In this document: one piece after another, positions 1 through 12,393 of the stretch
Numbering within the stretch: the first letter of the stretch is position 1
How the letters are laid out: each line of letters opens with the position of its first letter
NCBI GenBank assembly: GCA_000729835.1
Contig: JFHB01000168.1
Span: 1-64,000, forward strand
Direction of reading: 5' to 3'
DNA from: Atkinsonella hypoxylon
Taxonomy: Eukaryota > Ascomycota > Sordariomycetes > Hypocreales > Clavicipitaceae
Length of the DNA stretch: 64,000 nucleotides
The notes under the pieces: model-generated
Databases searched by the model: none
The model's input: the letters and a program-made list of their open reading frames with translations, nothing else
What the model was told of the DNA's origin: nothing
Made by a program: the position numbers and the translations under genes

Positions 1-4
1 TAGG

Positions 5-708
5 TGTTAAAAATAAGCTACCCTGTAGTCTATTTTTATGCTTACTAGTTGCCTACTAGTTGCTCTATTACGTGACCCTTTTTTGGTTATGTTACGTTGA
101 TTTTTGGTAGAGATATCGCTATTACTAGATGCAAAATATCTGGATTTAACTAAGGCAAAGTTGCCTAACCTATAGTTAGCTTTAACAGCGTTTTTCTCTA
201 CAACTAGTAATGGTAGAAATTTAAGAAGTATATCATTTAAAAGCTAAGAATTAGGGCTATCTAATAGTATAATTGTTAGATAGAGTTGCTTATAAGGGTT
301 ATTTGCTATTAGTGGAATTTGTTAAATTGTGCACGTAGGTTTCTCGTTTGTATAGCTATAAGTCGATTTTTTTGTTTTTATATAATAAATCTTTTTACGG
401 AAATTATAAAGTAGCCTATAAGCCCCTTCTAGCGACTACAGCCCGCTAATATAGTTAGAGGGTCTATAAGGGACTAGAAAGATTTAAGATCCTACCCTTA
501 CTAAGTTTGTTACAGCGCTCTTAATATAAAGATACTACTATTACAGTTATCTATTGCCTCTACGTAATCTATACTATACACTACAGCTTAATTTAGGCTG
601 CTGCTGCTTCTACTACGTAATAATTGCTAGGAGTAATTATAGGTGCTAAATCTAAGAGACCACTACCCTCTTAGATATCTAGTTCTGTAATCCCTATTAT
701 TTTCAATA
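5..708 (+). repeat. 5' LTR of Copia A
   Basis: This 704-bp LTR begins TGTTAAAAATAAG and ends TTTTCAATA. It matches, in reverse complement, the LTRs at 17871-18581, 31118-31824, 38289-38505 plus 48461-48948, 50940-51651 and 59289-59980. The end AATA (rather than AACA) is confirmed by the TSDs of copies B and C and may be an old C-to-T change at CpA that spread with the family. It shares the short 'aactta' variant near position 510 with copy C rather than with copy B. Confidence 0.93.
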
Positions 709-720
709 GGTTATAAGCCC
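709..720 (+). other. Primer binding site of Copia A (half-tRNA-iMet type)
   Basis: GGTTATAAGCCC follows the LTR directly. The less mutated copy C has CGTTATGAGCCC. The complement GGGCTCATAAC is the anticodon stem-loop of eukaryotic initiator tRNA-Met, not the acceptor 3' end, which is the arrangement known for Drosophila copia (priming by a cleaved 5' half of tRNA-iMet). Confidence 0.75.
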
Positions 721-1660
721 GGAAGACCTATCTGCAAGCTGTTAGCCCGCTGAAATCTACTATTGTATACTATATTACCCACTAGAAGCTATATTAAGAC
801 CTGCGCTAGCAGCTATCGCTGCCATTAGTAGCTTGCTGGAAGCTATTAATACCTGCTGCACACATATCGCCAGCTACTATACTGGTGTTTTTCATTCTGC
901 CCACCCTGTACCTCTTGCACTCTATACACCCTGTATATACACACTTTTAAAGCTATTCTTAATAGCTAGGTTCTATCGTTACGCAACATTAAAATATACA
1001 TATCTGCACACATTACATTTGCACTATAAATCGTTTTATTAAGCACTACTTAATTAATTATTTCTATCTAGAAATAAGCTTAGCGCTGCACTACATTGCT
1101 TGTTGTTGTTGTTATATTGTGCACTCTATGCACCTCTGTTAGTAGCTATACTACAATTTATAGTGCACGCTTAACAGCTCTTGTTGCTGTTAGATATTCC
1201 TATGTTTTCAGTTGCAGAATTAATTTGTGTAGTAATCCTACTAGTTAGGATTTTGAAGTAGGAATTAGCTAGATATCCCTAAATTAGCTGTGCCTAGGTC
1301 TCCACTAATTTGTTGGAACCTAATTAGAGAAGAATCTCCTAAATTTTTTAGCTAAAAATAGCTAGAACCTGTGTTTTATACCCCTCGCGACCGCTTATTA
1401 ATCTAGTCTGCTATACAAATTGTATGTATATATAGATCGCGATACAACGCAGCCTTAGAGCCTGTTATACCTATTACAAAAGAAATCGGAGAAAAATCTC
1501 AGTATAATTTCTGAAGATATAGGGCACTTCTAGGCCTATAATAGAGCAATCTATTGATATCTTTAAGAGGTTATTACCTGTTATTTACTACTTTTTCCAC
1601 TGTAATTTAGGCTATAATTAGCTATAAAGAGCGTTAAATAAGCTATTAAAATCCTTAAAA
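721..1660 (+). other. Untranslated leader of Copia A
   Basis: About 940 bp between the PBS and the gag start. The same leader is seen in copies B (49991-50927) and C (37332-38276). It holds short repeats of the type CACCCTGTGC and, best preserved in copy C near 37829, a small palindrome (stem CTACAA/TTGTAG). No conserved coding frame was seen; an open stretch at 833-1042 is not kept in the other copies. It probably carries dimerisation, packaging and promoter-proximal signals, but that is inference. Confidence 0.6.
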
Positions 1661-4303
1661 ATGGCACTAAAAGGAACAGGCAAGGGAAAGAGCACAAGCC
1701 CTAAACGGGGTAGTGGTTCTAGTACACCAGCTAATCCAGCTGCTGCTACTAGCTTTCCTAGTCCAGTAAGGTCCCCCCCTCAGCTAGTAGATTCCTCTTC
1801 TAATAAAGAAGATTATATAGCTAAGAAGGCTCTAAAAGAAGCTAGATTAGCTTCTAAAAGAGTAGTGTAAGTCTATAATGTACAAGCTAATCTAAAAGCT
1901 TAAATAGATAAGCAACAAGAGACCCTAAATAGATTTATTAGGCATAGTAAAGCAAAATAAAGCTAAAATAAAGGTAATATAGCTAATTTACTAAGTAAAT
2001 TAGATACTATAATTATATCTATAGGTAATCTCTTAATAGGGTCTCTTAAGGCAGATCCTGTTACTTCTAAGACTTCTAAAGTCTCTTTTGAAGTCCCTAA
2101 ACCTTCTAGTTCCTCTAATAGTGCTACTTTTCTGCCTACTTTTAATGAAGGCACTATAAAAGAGTTAAATAAGAAGGTCTACTCTATTCTAGAGGCTGCT
2201 AAGCTAAAAGGCCCTAAAAATTTTAAACAGTAGAAGTAAGCTTTAACTATTTAATTTAGGGCACTAGAATTCCCTTAATTTATTAATAATCCTAGTATAG
2301 CTAGTACTTTAGTAGATTTAGAACAAGCTATTATCCTTATAATTATAAGAGATAGTTGCTAATCTAGACCTTAAGCTGCTATAAGCTAGCATAAGTCCTC
2401 TGTAGATACCTATAACGTTCTAGTTAGGCAGTATTCGTAGAGTACTAAAATATAATGTAGTACGCTATATGCTAGTTATTACAACTTATCGTTTTCGAAC
2501 TATAAGAGATCTTTAGAGGCCTTTAATGCTGAATTTAATAATTTACTAGCTAGATTACAGCTCTATAGTGTAGCTATTAATTCTATTAACTAGGTAAATT
2601 ATTATATTAATGCTTTAAAGAAGACCTTCTCTAGCTAGGCTAAAAGGCAGCTATATTCTATTAGAGCTGCTAGAGCACAAGGTCTATCTGTAAAAATGCT
2701 GAATTTACAGTTCCTTATAGCTAGTTTATTAGAAGAATAAAGAGATAAAAGCTCTTCTATATCTAAGGCTCTTAGTTATAAAGCTTCTAACTCTAATAGT
2801 TCTAATAATAATAAAGCTAACTAAGGAAAGAATCCTCCTAATTAGAAGAAGAATTCCGATTCTAATTCTAACGATTCTAATATCTCTAAAGATATAGATA
2901 AAACCTTTAAGAATAAGAAGAAGTGGAAGGGCCGAAGAAGAAGTAATAAAAACTCTAGGAATAAGGATAGAGAAGCTGCTTTTGCTATAGGTTGTTATAA
3001 CCTATCTACTAGCAACTAAGATACTATAGAATCTAATGATTCTAGCAGTTCTAGTAGTGATGATTCTTACGATTTAGATACAGAATCCACTACTAGTGAT
3101 ACTAGTACTACTAGTAATAATACCCCTTCTTTTAACTATTCTAATGGAATAATTAAAAACTCCTTACTATACAATACAGGTTCTACCTGTTATATAGTTA
3201 ACAATAAGGCATTTTTTAGGACTTTTAAGCCTATAAAAAAGGGTAAAACTGCGCCTATTGCTACTAGAGGAGGTCCTATTTATCCTAAAGGACAGGGAAC
3301 TGCTGTATTCTAGGTACTAGTTAGTGTAAATCCAGCTAAATATAGGCCTTTAGCTCTAAAGGATGCTCTATATTGCCTAGGTTTAGATACTAACCTAATT
3401 AGTGGTCTAAAGCACTATTTAATAGGGGGCACTCTCCTTAGAAATCAGCTATTTCTAGCTAATAGAAGCTGCTGTAGGCTTCTAAATCCTAAAAAGCATA
3501 GTTTCTTTCTACGGCTTAAGGGGCAAGAGACCCCTAGAGTGTGTAAAAACCACGCAAATCTCTCTTATATAGGATTTAGTAGTTATAATGGCAATAATAA
3601 TACTAGTTATCCTATAGAGGTTTAAATCCCTCAACAGCCTAGTTTTAATCCAGAGGAATATAGCTAAATCAAGGAATTATCTAACTTTAAAGAAGAAGAA
3701 GCAGATAATACTAATAACAATGCTATAGAGCTATTAGCCCTAGTTCCTAAACGGGCTCCTAGTTAGATTCCTTCTAATAATAGGGATTTAGAAGGTCTAA
3801 ATCCTAAGTTGCTAGATATTGGAGGAAGTAGCCGTCTAGATCCCTTAAACAAGGCCTGTAGTTCTTAAAAGATCTAGCAAGATAGGGAGCAACAGGAAGC
3901 TAGCTCTAATAATAATTCTAGTAGTAATCCTACTGCTTCTTCTTCCTATAAGAAGCTCCTAGAATTAGCTGCTACTTAGCACATTAGATTAGGGCATATA
4001 GGACTCCCTTTACTAAAGAAGACTGCTTCTATTACTAAAGGTATTCCTAATTTTACAAAAATCAAGGAAAAGGATTTTAACTGCCTAGCTTGCAATCAAG
4101 CTAAAGCTGTTAGAAGACCTAGCAAGTGTGCTATTCCTAACCCCCCTAGATGTTTAGATATTATAGAGGGAGATACCGTTAAGATAGAGCCTATACTGCA
4201 CAATAAGAGGCCTCTAGTTCTTTTTCTAATTAATAGAAAATCACGGTATAAGTAGTCTTTTAATCTAGCTAATAAAGAGGGTTCTACCCTTTATAGCTGT
4301 ATT
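1661..4303 (+). pseudogene. gag-pol: Copia A gag-pol, 5' part: gag, protease, integrase N-terminal part
   Basis: The frame starts at ATG 1661 (MALKGTGKGKSTSPK), which is conserved in copy C at 37331. Gag occupies about the first 400 codons. A Ser/Asn/Asp-rich linker leads to the protease site near 3170, LLYNTGSTCYIV, where the catalytic Asp of D-S/T-G reads Asn (a GAC to AAT change expected from RIP). A gag-pre-integrase type zinc region follows: HIRLGHIGLPLLKK, then CLACNQAK (HHCC) near 3980-4100. The integrase core begins near 4170 (IIEGDTVKIEP). Many TAG/TAA triplets sit at Gln/Trp positions. The reading breaks at 4303, where G1 is inserted. Confidence 0.88.
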
Positions 4304-4626
4304 TGTAATGGACTGGCCTAGGAGCTGCTGCTAACTAGCGTCTATAATGAGAACTATAATTATAGGGAGGAAAGGGGGAAGAGAGAAGGAACTAGAAGCC
4401 TCTCTATGCTCCTGTACTATATATTTAGGGGTGGGTCTATCCCCTTAGGAGCCCCTTTTAGTATATACTCTATAGCTAAGGTTCTCTCTCTAGGGCCTAG
4501 CGAAGTCTAGCTAACCTCTAGATAAATATAGCTTGCTTCTCTCCCTTTATCTATATAGATCTCTGTCTCTCTTCTGCTGTTCTTTTTTTACTAAAAGACT
4601 TAAGCCTAAGGCTTAAGTCTATAATA
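4304..4626 (-). repeat. 3' LTR of G1
   Basis: On the plus strand it starts TGTAATGGACTGGCC and ends GTCTATAATA. In element sense it runs TATTATAGAC to CCATTACA. It matches 12066-12388, 23296-23612, 31049-31117 plus 48954-49208, and 52015-52337. A strong hairpin lies at its right end (about 4596-4620): two arms of 11 bp around the trinucleotide TAA. Confidence 0.93.
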
Positions 4627-4644
4627 TACTCTCCTTCTTCTTCT
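4627..4644 (-). other. Polypurine tract of G1
   Basis: In element sense the sequence is AGAAGAAGAAGGAGAGTA immediately before the 3' LTR. The same tract is found at 31031-31048 in G2 and 52338-52358 in G3. This fixes the direction of reverse transcription and agrees with pol on the minus strand. Confidence 0.8.
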
Positions 4645-5689
4645 AGCCTTTATAACAATCTCTTTATTGTCTTTAGTAGGTACTGTAAATTACAGCTAAT
4701 TCCCTATCTGCTCTCTCTTTATATTTCCTCTATTGTTTACCTATAAAAAGTAGGGAGTATAATATCTACGCCTAGGCGCTTTACTCTAGCTATTCTATTG
4801 CTGCACTAACATACTATTTGTGCTTTATATAGTGTTATAGAGCTAATATATAAATAGATATCTACTCTACCTCTCTTCCCTCTAATTGCTTATAGCACCT
4901 TAGCGATAGCTATCTATTGCTCTACTAACTAATCTATTAGTTACGCTATAATAGTTTAATTACACCCCTTTACTTAATTGCACCCTTCTAGGGTCTATTA
5001 ACTCTCTACCTCTCTCTACCTTATAAGCCTTTATATATAACTATTAATTATCTAACTAGTATATAGATGCTAGCTATAATGCTAGTGTTGCTAGCGTGTA
5101 AACTGCCTATATCTCTAGGTTTTCTTGTGTTTAAAGTAATTATTGTATAACAATCCCTTTTATTAACTAGAAGGCACTCTCTCTCTTATATCTCTATTGC
5201 TGTTGTAAACAGTTATTAGTTGTATATAACCTATCTGTATATAGAGGGTATTATCTAGAGTATAGAGCGTAAACGTTTATTGTTAGTGTTATTCTCTTAG
5301 CGTATAATAAACTAATAGCTAGTAAAGCGCAAACAGTTGTTATTATTCTTATTCCTTTAGCGCGCAATAAACTAGCAGCTAGCCCTTAGCTATTTCTAAT
5401 ATAAAAATAAACAATTTCTTCTCTCTCTTTTTTATCTTTTCCTTTCTCCTTTATATTTTATCTTACCTCTATATTATAACTAAATAGTTCTATTATTATT
5501 TCCTAATATTCCCTTTTTATACTATATAGCTGCTGCTACTCCTTTTAATGTAAAAGAGCTCTTTTTTATTGTAACTAAATAGAATTTATTTAACTATAAG
5601 TAGCTAGCTAATTAAAACCGCAAAATATTGTTCTATTAGCCTAAAGTACGCTACCTCTTTATCTATATATAGCTTATTCTTTTACTAAC
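4645..5689. other. Non-coding 3' region of G1
   Basis: About 1 kb between the 3' LTR and the start of the antisense frame. All frames are dense in stops in all three copies (also 30011-31030 and 52359-53394), so I see no coding signal. It contains a two-unit 60-bp tandem repeat. It could hold the promoter of the antisense frame, but no motif was identified. Confidence 0.55.
5267..5386. repeat. Two-unit tandem repeat, 60 bp
   Basis: Units 5267-5326 and 5327-5386 each run from GCGYAAACRKTT to the AATAAACTARYAGCTAG motif, with differences mostly of C/T and G/A type. The same pair is at 30291-30407 in G2 and 52979-53098 in G3, so the duplication predates spread of the family. Confidence 0.75.
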
Positions 5690-7010
5690 CTAGAATACAT
5701 TTAGAACTTTAACAGCTATATTACTAGCGCTAATGCTCTTACTGCTTCTACTTCTATAGCGCTAATAGTCCCTTATTGCTGCTATATTTATAGTTTCTTT
5801 ATATAAGAGAACTTAAACAATTTAGAGCTATTTAACAGCAATATCCTTAAAGACATTTATATGCTATATTGCAACAACCTTTATAAGAAGAGCTTATATA
5901 ACTGCTGCTTTAGCTAAGGGAGAGAATACTAACTATATATATAGAGGTATAGAGGCTGTATATAGAACTTAAGCCTCTTTACTAAGCATTTTTGCCTATA
6001 GTATTACTTTACTAAGATATAGAAACTTACTAACTAAGGTTTTATAGTTAAGTTTATATTAATTCTCTTTTGCTTTAGCTAGCTTATTTACTAAACTATT
6101 CTTACCTATAAGTTCTTAAATATATATAACTACTACAACATTATACTTAAGAATATACTTACTGCTAATTATATAGAAGAGAAGGTTGCACTCTCTCTTT
6201 CTCCTTATTATATAACTTAGGCTAATAGCTCTTTTACGCTTATTCCTTCTTCTTCTGCAATCTATAAGAGTACTATAGCTTTTATTATTCTAAAGAATAA
6301 TAAGTTTAACCCTAATAAGTATAAGTATATCTTTATAGATATTAATAATAACTTCTTATTGCCTCTTACACTTATTAATACTACTGCTATTACTGTACCT
6401 TTATTGTTGCCTCTACTTATATCTACACCTTATTATATACTATTAACCTCTACTACTGCTGCCTCTTTACTGCTATATAAGGCTCTTTTACTGCTATATA
6501 TTGTTCCCTTACTCTTATAGAATAACCTTAAGGCAATATACTAGAAATATACTTACCTTTAGGTAGAGCTTAAAAGCTTAAACTACTTATAGTACTAACT
6601 GCTATCTATATTCCTAAAGTATATAACTTTAATCTAGTTTACTACTCTCTTTACTTTCTCTCTCTTTATTTTTCTCCCTTTAAAGACTATACCTTTATAC
6701 CTAAAGCGTTAAGCTATTTAAGATATTATATTCTTACTTATACCTACTAAGGTAAAGCTTTAATCTAGAGCGCTAGTTACATTCTTACCTACTCTAGCTT
6801 CTATACCTTCTGCTAGCGCTACTATTCTAGCTCTAGCTTCTATACTACTCTAGAGACACTATATAGCTTCTTTAGCTTCTATTTTATAACTGCTTAAAGA
6901 GCAGTAAGGCGCCTTTTAGGTAGTTATACCTTTACGCTATAAGCACTAATGCCTCTTTACTACTTATTAAGGAATTTCTTTTATTTTTTTTAATTTTTTT
7001 TTTTTTATAG
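5690..7010 (+). pseudogene. G1 antisense ORF (aORF), unknown function
   Basis: This plus-strand frame (phase of the ATG at 5861) reads about 440 codons with only about one in twenty stops, all at positions explainable as Gln/Trp. It is convergent with pol, whose 3' end lies just beyond it. The N-terminal part has a Cys-containing pattern: PYCCYIYSFFIQENL, then LYCNNLYKKSLYNCCFS about 30 residues later. TAT/TAC codons next to these could be former TGC codons. The middle contains NNKFNPNKYKYIFIDINNN; the C-terminal half is rich in Ser, Thr, Leu and Pro. The spacing loosely recalls Cys-rich domains of unknown function common in fungi (DUF3716-like), but this is weak. Equivalent frames exist in G2 and G3. 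Confidence 0.6.
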
Positions 7011-7029
7011 TAATTATATAGGCCTCTAT

Positions 7030-10000
7030 AAAGGAGAGTTTATTTTCTTTTATTTTTAGTTAAGAATAATTAAGTTATTATTAAAGTCTATATAAAATTT
7101 TACTATACCTTTACTAAGCCTATTGTTAAATTAAGCGTCTCTTTACTATAACTTAAATTAATTTAGTACCTCTATATTAAGAAAGTTTTTTAGTAGTTTC
7201 TATATAAGCTAGATAAATTCTACCTATTTAATAAGCACTTAATAGTATTTCCTTTAGCTTAAGGCGTTTTTAGTAGCTAAAATCTTCTTTACTCTATATT
7301 CCCTAAGGGATAGATTAATATCTATTGCAGTTAGCTTAAAACTAGATCTTAAGTTTACTAACTACTAAAAAGGTAAAAGGTTTATTACTACTTACTTAAT
7401 AAGGTTAATATAAAAAACTAGGTAAATTTCTAGTAGAATATTTAATTTTATAGTTAAAGGTATTAGTATATCTATAACTATATACTTTACTATAACCTAA
7501 TTAAGTTTCTAACTTAAGTAGTTTATTTTAATATAATAAAGCGTTAGTTAAACTAAGTTCTCTACTTTATATTATTCTATTAGCTTATAGCTTCTATTTA
7601 ACTGCTTTTACTGTTTTTACTAGGTAAAGTTAATTGCAGCTTAAGTAATATTTATACTCTTTTATAGTTATTTAAGAAACGCTAAAGCCTATCTCTTATA
7701 TAAAACTTAAGACTTCTCTTTATCTATAAGCTTCTAGATAAGGTCTATATTATACCTATATATTGTTTAGTTTAAGCTTATAATTATTACTAAGGAGTTT
7801 CTATTATTAATAGCTAGCTAATATATAGAGAGGTATTTAGGCTAGTTAAACTACAAAAAGGCAACTATAACCTATAGAATTACCTATACTTCTTAATTAA
7901 CTCTCTTTATTCTACTATTTATTTATAAGTAGTAAGAAGTAAATAGTAATTATTTAATTCTAATAAGGCAATAAAGAGTAGTTTAAAATATACTTAATTA
8001 GTTTAAACTATAGTTAGAGATAATTTATTTTAAGAACCTATAGAACTACTACTAATAATGCTTAAACTATAGAGTATATTCCTCTACCTCTATAGAGGTT
8101 ATTACTTCTAACTATATATACTTTAAAAGTTAGTTAGTAATAACTATTAAGTAAAAGAGTATAGCCTAGCTTAGCGCTAGTAAATCTATTATAAAATCTA
8201 TAGAGATCTATAACTAATACCTATTTAGCGCTAGAATAGATTGCAATAAGCCTTACTGCAACCTTCTACTCTTCTAGCTACTGTAATAGTAGTAGTTTTA
8301 GATGTACTAAGTAATATCTTAGAACAGCTTATTCTAGTAGTAGTTATATATTAATGCCTAAAATATAGTATTTCGTTCTAGGTAGCCTAATATTAGTAAC
8401 TTATATATTCTATATATTAGTATAGTAGTTAATAGCTTATACTTAAGGACCTAGAGGTAGCTTTAGTAAACTAGTGCTCCTTATATATTAAAGGTGCAGT
8501 TTATAATTTATTCTTATATCTTTACCTTTAATAGAAACCTTCTCTCTCCCTTTTAAACTATATTTAACCTTATTAGGTATACTAAGTCTTTCTACACTCT
8601 TTAGTTCTATAAGCTCTATAAGTGTTTATTTAAGAACAGTATTATTCTAGCTAGCACCTATAAAGCCTTAGCTAGTTAACTTTCTAGCGTTACTTTACTA
8701 GCTGTTTCTACTGTAATATCTTCTATAACCTCCTTCTCCTCCTTATCTCTATAAAGAGTACTAAAACAGCTAATAGAGAGAGGCTAGAGGATCTAGTCTA
8801 TCTATAGCGTTACTCCCTCTTAATCTTACTCTTATTATAATAATATATTTAGCTGCTCTACCTATAGCCCTAAGCAGTATTATAGGTAGTAGTTAAAGAG
8901 AGAGAGAAGCTCTATCTACTTAGCTTAACGCTTAAAGATCTCTTATAGAGATATAAAGTATTCTAGATTCTTATAGTTAATAAGGATTATAAAGGAGTAT
9001 ACTACTTCTTATAACTTTACTGCTTAGGCTTTAAAGTAAGATATTATTGCTAAGAGCTCCTTATTGTAAATAGTATAGTTATACTAAGCTAGAGATAACC
9101 TTACTAAATAGTATACTATAGGCTAAAGTACGCTAGCTTTATTATATTAGAATAAACAGCTACTAAGGGCCTTTTCTAAGTAATTAGCCTTTACTACTAT
9201 ATTCTTCTTAGGGTTCTATTAAGCTAAGATTAAGTATAAGGTAAAGGCTTTCTTAAGCCTTATAAATAACCTCTTATATTTCTTTATTTACTAAAATAAA
9301 ACTTCTTTCTTTATTAAGTTAACTAAAGGCTTTATAATATCTAAGAAATTTAATATAAAGTTATAGTAAAAGTTTATAAATCTAAAGAAGCTTTATACCT
9401 CTTATAACTTAGTAAAAGCTTACTACTTCTAAATAGCTATAATTTTCTTTAGATCTAGGTATATCTCTCTCTTTACTACTACTATAAAGCTAAGGTATTT
9501 AACTTTAGTTATAGTAAAGCAGTATTTCTTAAGATCTAAGTGTAGCTCTACTAGCTGTAACTTTTCTAAGATCCTTTATACCTTATATATATAGTCTTTC
9601 CTAAAACTCTCTATATAAATAAGAACGTTATCTAAATAAGCAGTTATATAATCCCTAAGGGCCTCTTTTAGTGTACTATTAATATATTATTAAAATATAG
9701 CTAGAGCTCTTACTAACCTAAAGGGGCAGACTAGCTATTTAAAAAGGCTAAATTAGGTGTAAAACGCTATAAAGTGCTCTTTACTATTTACTATCTAGAT
9801 TCTATAGAAGGCTAACTGTATATTTAGCTTAATAAACTAATATACCTCTAATAACAACTTAAGTGTCTCTTTTATTAAGGGAAGAGAGTAATAGTTCTAT
9901 TCTATAATCTTATTAAGAGCTTAATAATTAATATAGAATTACTAATCTCTACTTAGCTTTTTAGCTAAAAGAATAGGCACTACTACTAAAGAGAAGCTAG

Positions 10001-11920
10001 CTTAGATCTACTCTTTATCTATTAGGTTTATTATCTACTTTCTAATTTCTAATAAATAGTTCTATAGTATATTATATAGTAGAGCCTATAGTAGTAACAG
10101 TAAAGAGCTATTTAGCTACTGTTTTAGCTTAATATAGTAATTTAGCTCTTCTCTATATAGTAGAAGGCTTTAGGCCTTCTTTTCTTTAAAAAGATTATAA
10201 AAATTCTTTAATTTAAGTAGTAGTATTAGTAGACTAAAACCTTCTAGGGAGATTTACAACAATAATATAGAGGTAATTTCCTAAAGGCTTATAGCAATAA
10301 AACTATAGTAACCTCTTAGCTCTTACTTTATTTTATTAGAGCGCTATAAACTGCTACTAATATTAGTCTTATTAGGTCCTTAACGCCTTAAGAGCTTACT
10401 GCTTAAATTATAAGGCTCTTAGCCTTACTTACTAATAAGCTCTAGCTAGCAGCGTTAAGGATAACTCTATTATAGGCTAACTATAGACTCCTAAAGATAT
10501 AATCTTAGGTTAAGCCTAGGATTATATAGGCTACTACTAGGAAGACCTAGCTGTTAATATCTACTTATAAGCAAACTAAAGAAGTAATTAAAGCGCTCCT
10601 TTAGTAGCTATTATAGAACTACTATTTAACCTCTACTGCTGTTTACACTATTCTTTTATGTAGTAATAGAACTTACTTTAGGCTAAGGTATTACACTAAA
10701 CTCTTACTTATTGCAGTAAAGCAGTTATACCTACTATCTATTTATATATTGTAGAATAATAGTTAGTTAAAGAGTATAGAGATAAGGAACAGTAATATAT
10801 CTATTTTCTTAGTTATCTCTCTATATTCTTCTTTTAGCTGCCTACTAAATAAGAGTTATTATATTATCTATATTACCTTTACTTTTATATTAAGCTTAAG
10901 GCTAAAGGTAAGCCTTTTTTTAACTTATTAGAGTTCTTCTTCTATATATTATTTATAGCTACTACCTATACGCTAGTTAATTCTAGCTTATATTCTACTA
11001 GTTATAATCTACATCCTTAAATATAGTATTAAAATAACCTATATTAAAGGTATTACCTTTTCTAATAGTATTTCTTAAGTTTAGCTTTAAATACTTACTT
11101 TACTTATAAAGTATCCTTATTTAGTTATTTTACTCTAGATTTCTTTATACTCTTTTTCTATTTCTATTAGGTTTCTATAGCGTTAACTTTAGTTATCTTA
11201 GTGTTACTATTCTAGGGCCCTTTAGAGCTAAAGCTATATTTCTATTAGTGCTATTCCTTAATGCAATATAACTTAAGGTTTAGTGTAATACTGCAGTAGC
11301 GCTTTACTGCCTAAAGGTAGTTATAATATAGAATATCTCTCTCTATACTATAATCCTTTATTTCCTTATTAAGCGCTATCTATAACTTAGCTAACTTTAC
11401 GCTATTATTCTAGTTAGCTTCTTCTACTAGCGTAATTTTCTCTTTAAAATAAATATAGAATTCTATAAACTACTTATTACTACCTTATTAAAGCTAATTA
11501 AGCTTAATTAAAGCTTAGTTTTACTAGTAAGAATCTATAAAGACTAATTCTAAGTAATTAAAGAATCTCTATATATTATATTCTCTTACTTTACCTACTT
11601 TATAATAGATAGTTACTCTTTACTAGACCTTAGGCAATAAGCTTTAGTATAGATAGTACTACTAGTTCTATATTATACCTATAAAGGCACTATTAGCCTA
11701 GAGCTTTTAGATAATTGCTATTTACTAGGCCTAAAAGCTCTATTTATTTCTATTATAAGGGTTTACTATAGGTAGAGACTTCTATTTAGGTTCCTCTAGC
11801 TGCTAGCCTACTGCAGCTTAAAGCTGCTCCTTTATCTATATATAGTTTATTATAAAGTATTATAGTTCCTTTATTTAAAAGGATTAGCTCTTAACTAACT
11901 TATAAAGCGCTATAATTTCT
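7030..11920 (-). pseudogene. gag-pol: G1 gag-pol: gag, zinc knuckle, protease, RT, RNase H, integrase, chromodomain
   Basis: In element sense it runs from about 11920 down to 7030. A zinc knuckle with C-X2-C-X4-H-X4-C spacing lies near 11030-11060, with several Cys and His codons lost. The RT active site near 9620-9650 reads DYITAYLDNVLI, where the family motif is YLDD, then RNase H, integrase, and near 7160-7245 a chromodomain-like segment. Gag and pol lie in different phases. Relative to G2 the zinc knuckle to YLDD distance differs by one base, so indels as well as RIP have broken it. The clearer reading is in G2. Confidence 0.85.
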
Positions 11921-12065
11921 ACTGCTTTCTAGCTAATTTCTACTGTACTTTTCTTTACTCTCTATAGAGGTTAAAAGAGTACTTAGGCTAGCTAGCTAGG
12001 CCCTTATTGCTATAACTAAACAATATTATTCTTACTAGTGTTCTATCTATAGAATAATTATAGTA

Positions 12066-12388
12066 TATAATAGACTAGCCTAGAAGCTGCTGCTAATTAG
12101 CGTTTATAATAAGAACTATAATTATAGAGAGAAAAGAAGAAAGAGAGAAGGAACTAGAAGCCTCTTTATACTTCTATACTATATATTTAGGGGTAGGTCT
12201 ATCCCCTTAGGAGCCCCTTTTAGTATATACTCTATAGCTAAGGTTCTCTCTCTAGGGCCTAGTAAAGTCCAGCTAACCCCTAAACAAATGCAGCTTGCTT
12301 CTCTCCCTTTACCTATATAGATCTCTATCTCTCTCCTGCTGTCCTCCCTCTACTAAAAGACCTAAGCCTAAGGCTCGAGTCTATAACA
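12066..12388 (-). repeat. 5' LTR of G1
   Basis: 323 bp, identical in length to the left LTR. The outer end GAGTCTATAACA keeps CA, while the inner end is TATA. The outer end, with GGCTCGAGTC, is less mutated than the matching region of the 3' LTR. The sequence inward of it (12030-12065) should contain the PBS, but no tRNA 3' end was recognised. Confidence 0.92.
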
Positions 12389-12393
12389 GTATT

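Larger units (their letters stand above)
4304..12388 (-). mobile_element. G1: Ty3/gypsy chromovirus with extra antisense ORF, RIP-degraded, complete
   Basis: This is an 8085-bp insertion flanked by the direct repeat GTATT (4299-4303 and 12389-12393). Both LTRs are 323 bp. The gag-pol reading is on the minus strand, so the left LTR is the 3' LTR and a purine-rich tract abuts it. Full-length relatives are G2 (23296-49208, interrupted) and G3 (from 52015). It is inserted in the integrase region of Copia A and is thus younger than A. Confidence 0.95.

Noticed and set aside
833..1042. 69-codon open frame in the Copia A leader
   Set aside because: The equivalent leader sequence in copies B and C does not keep this frame, and it lies between PBS and gag.
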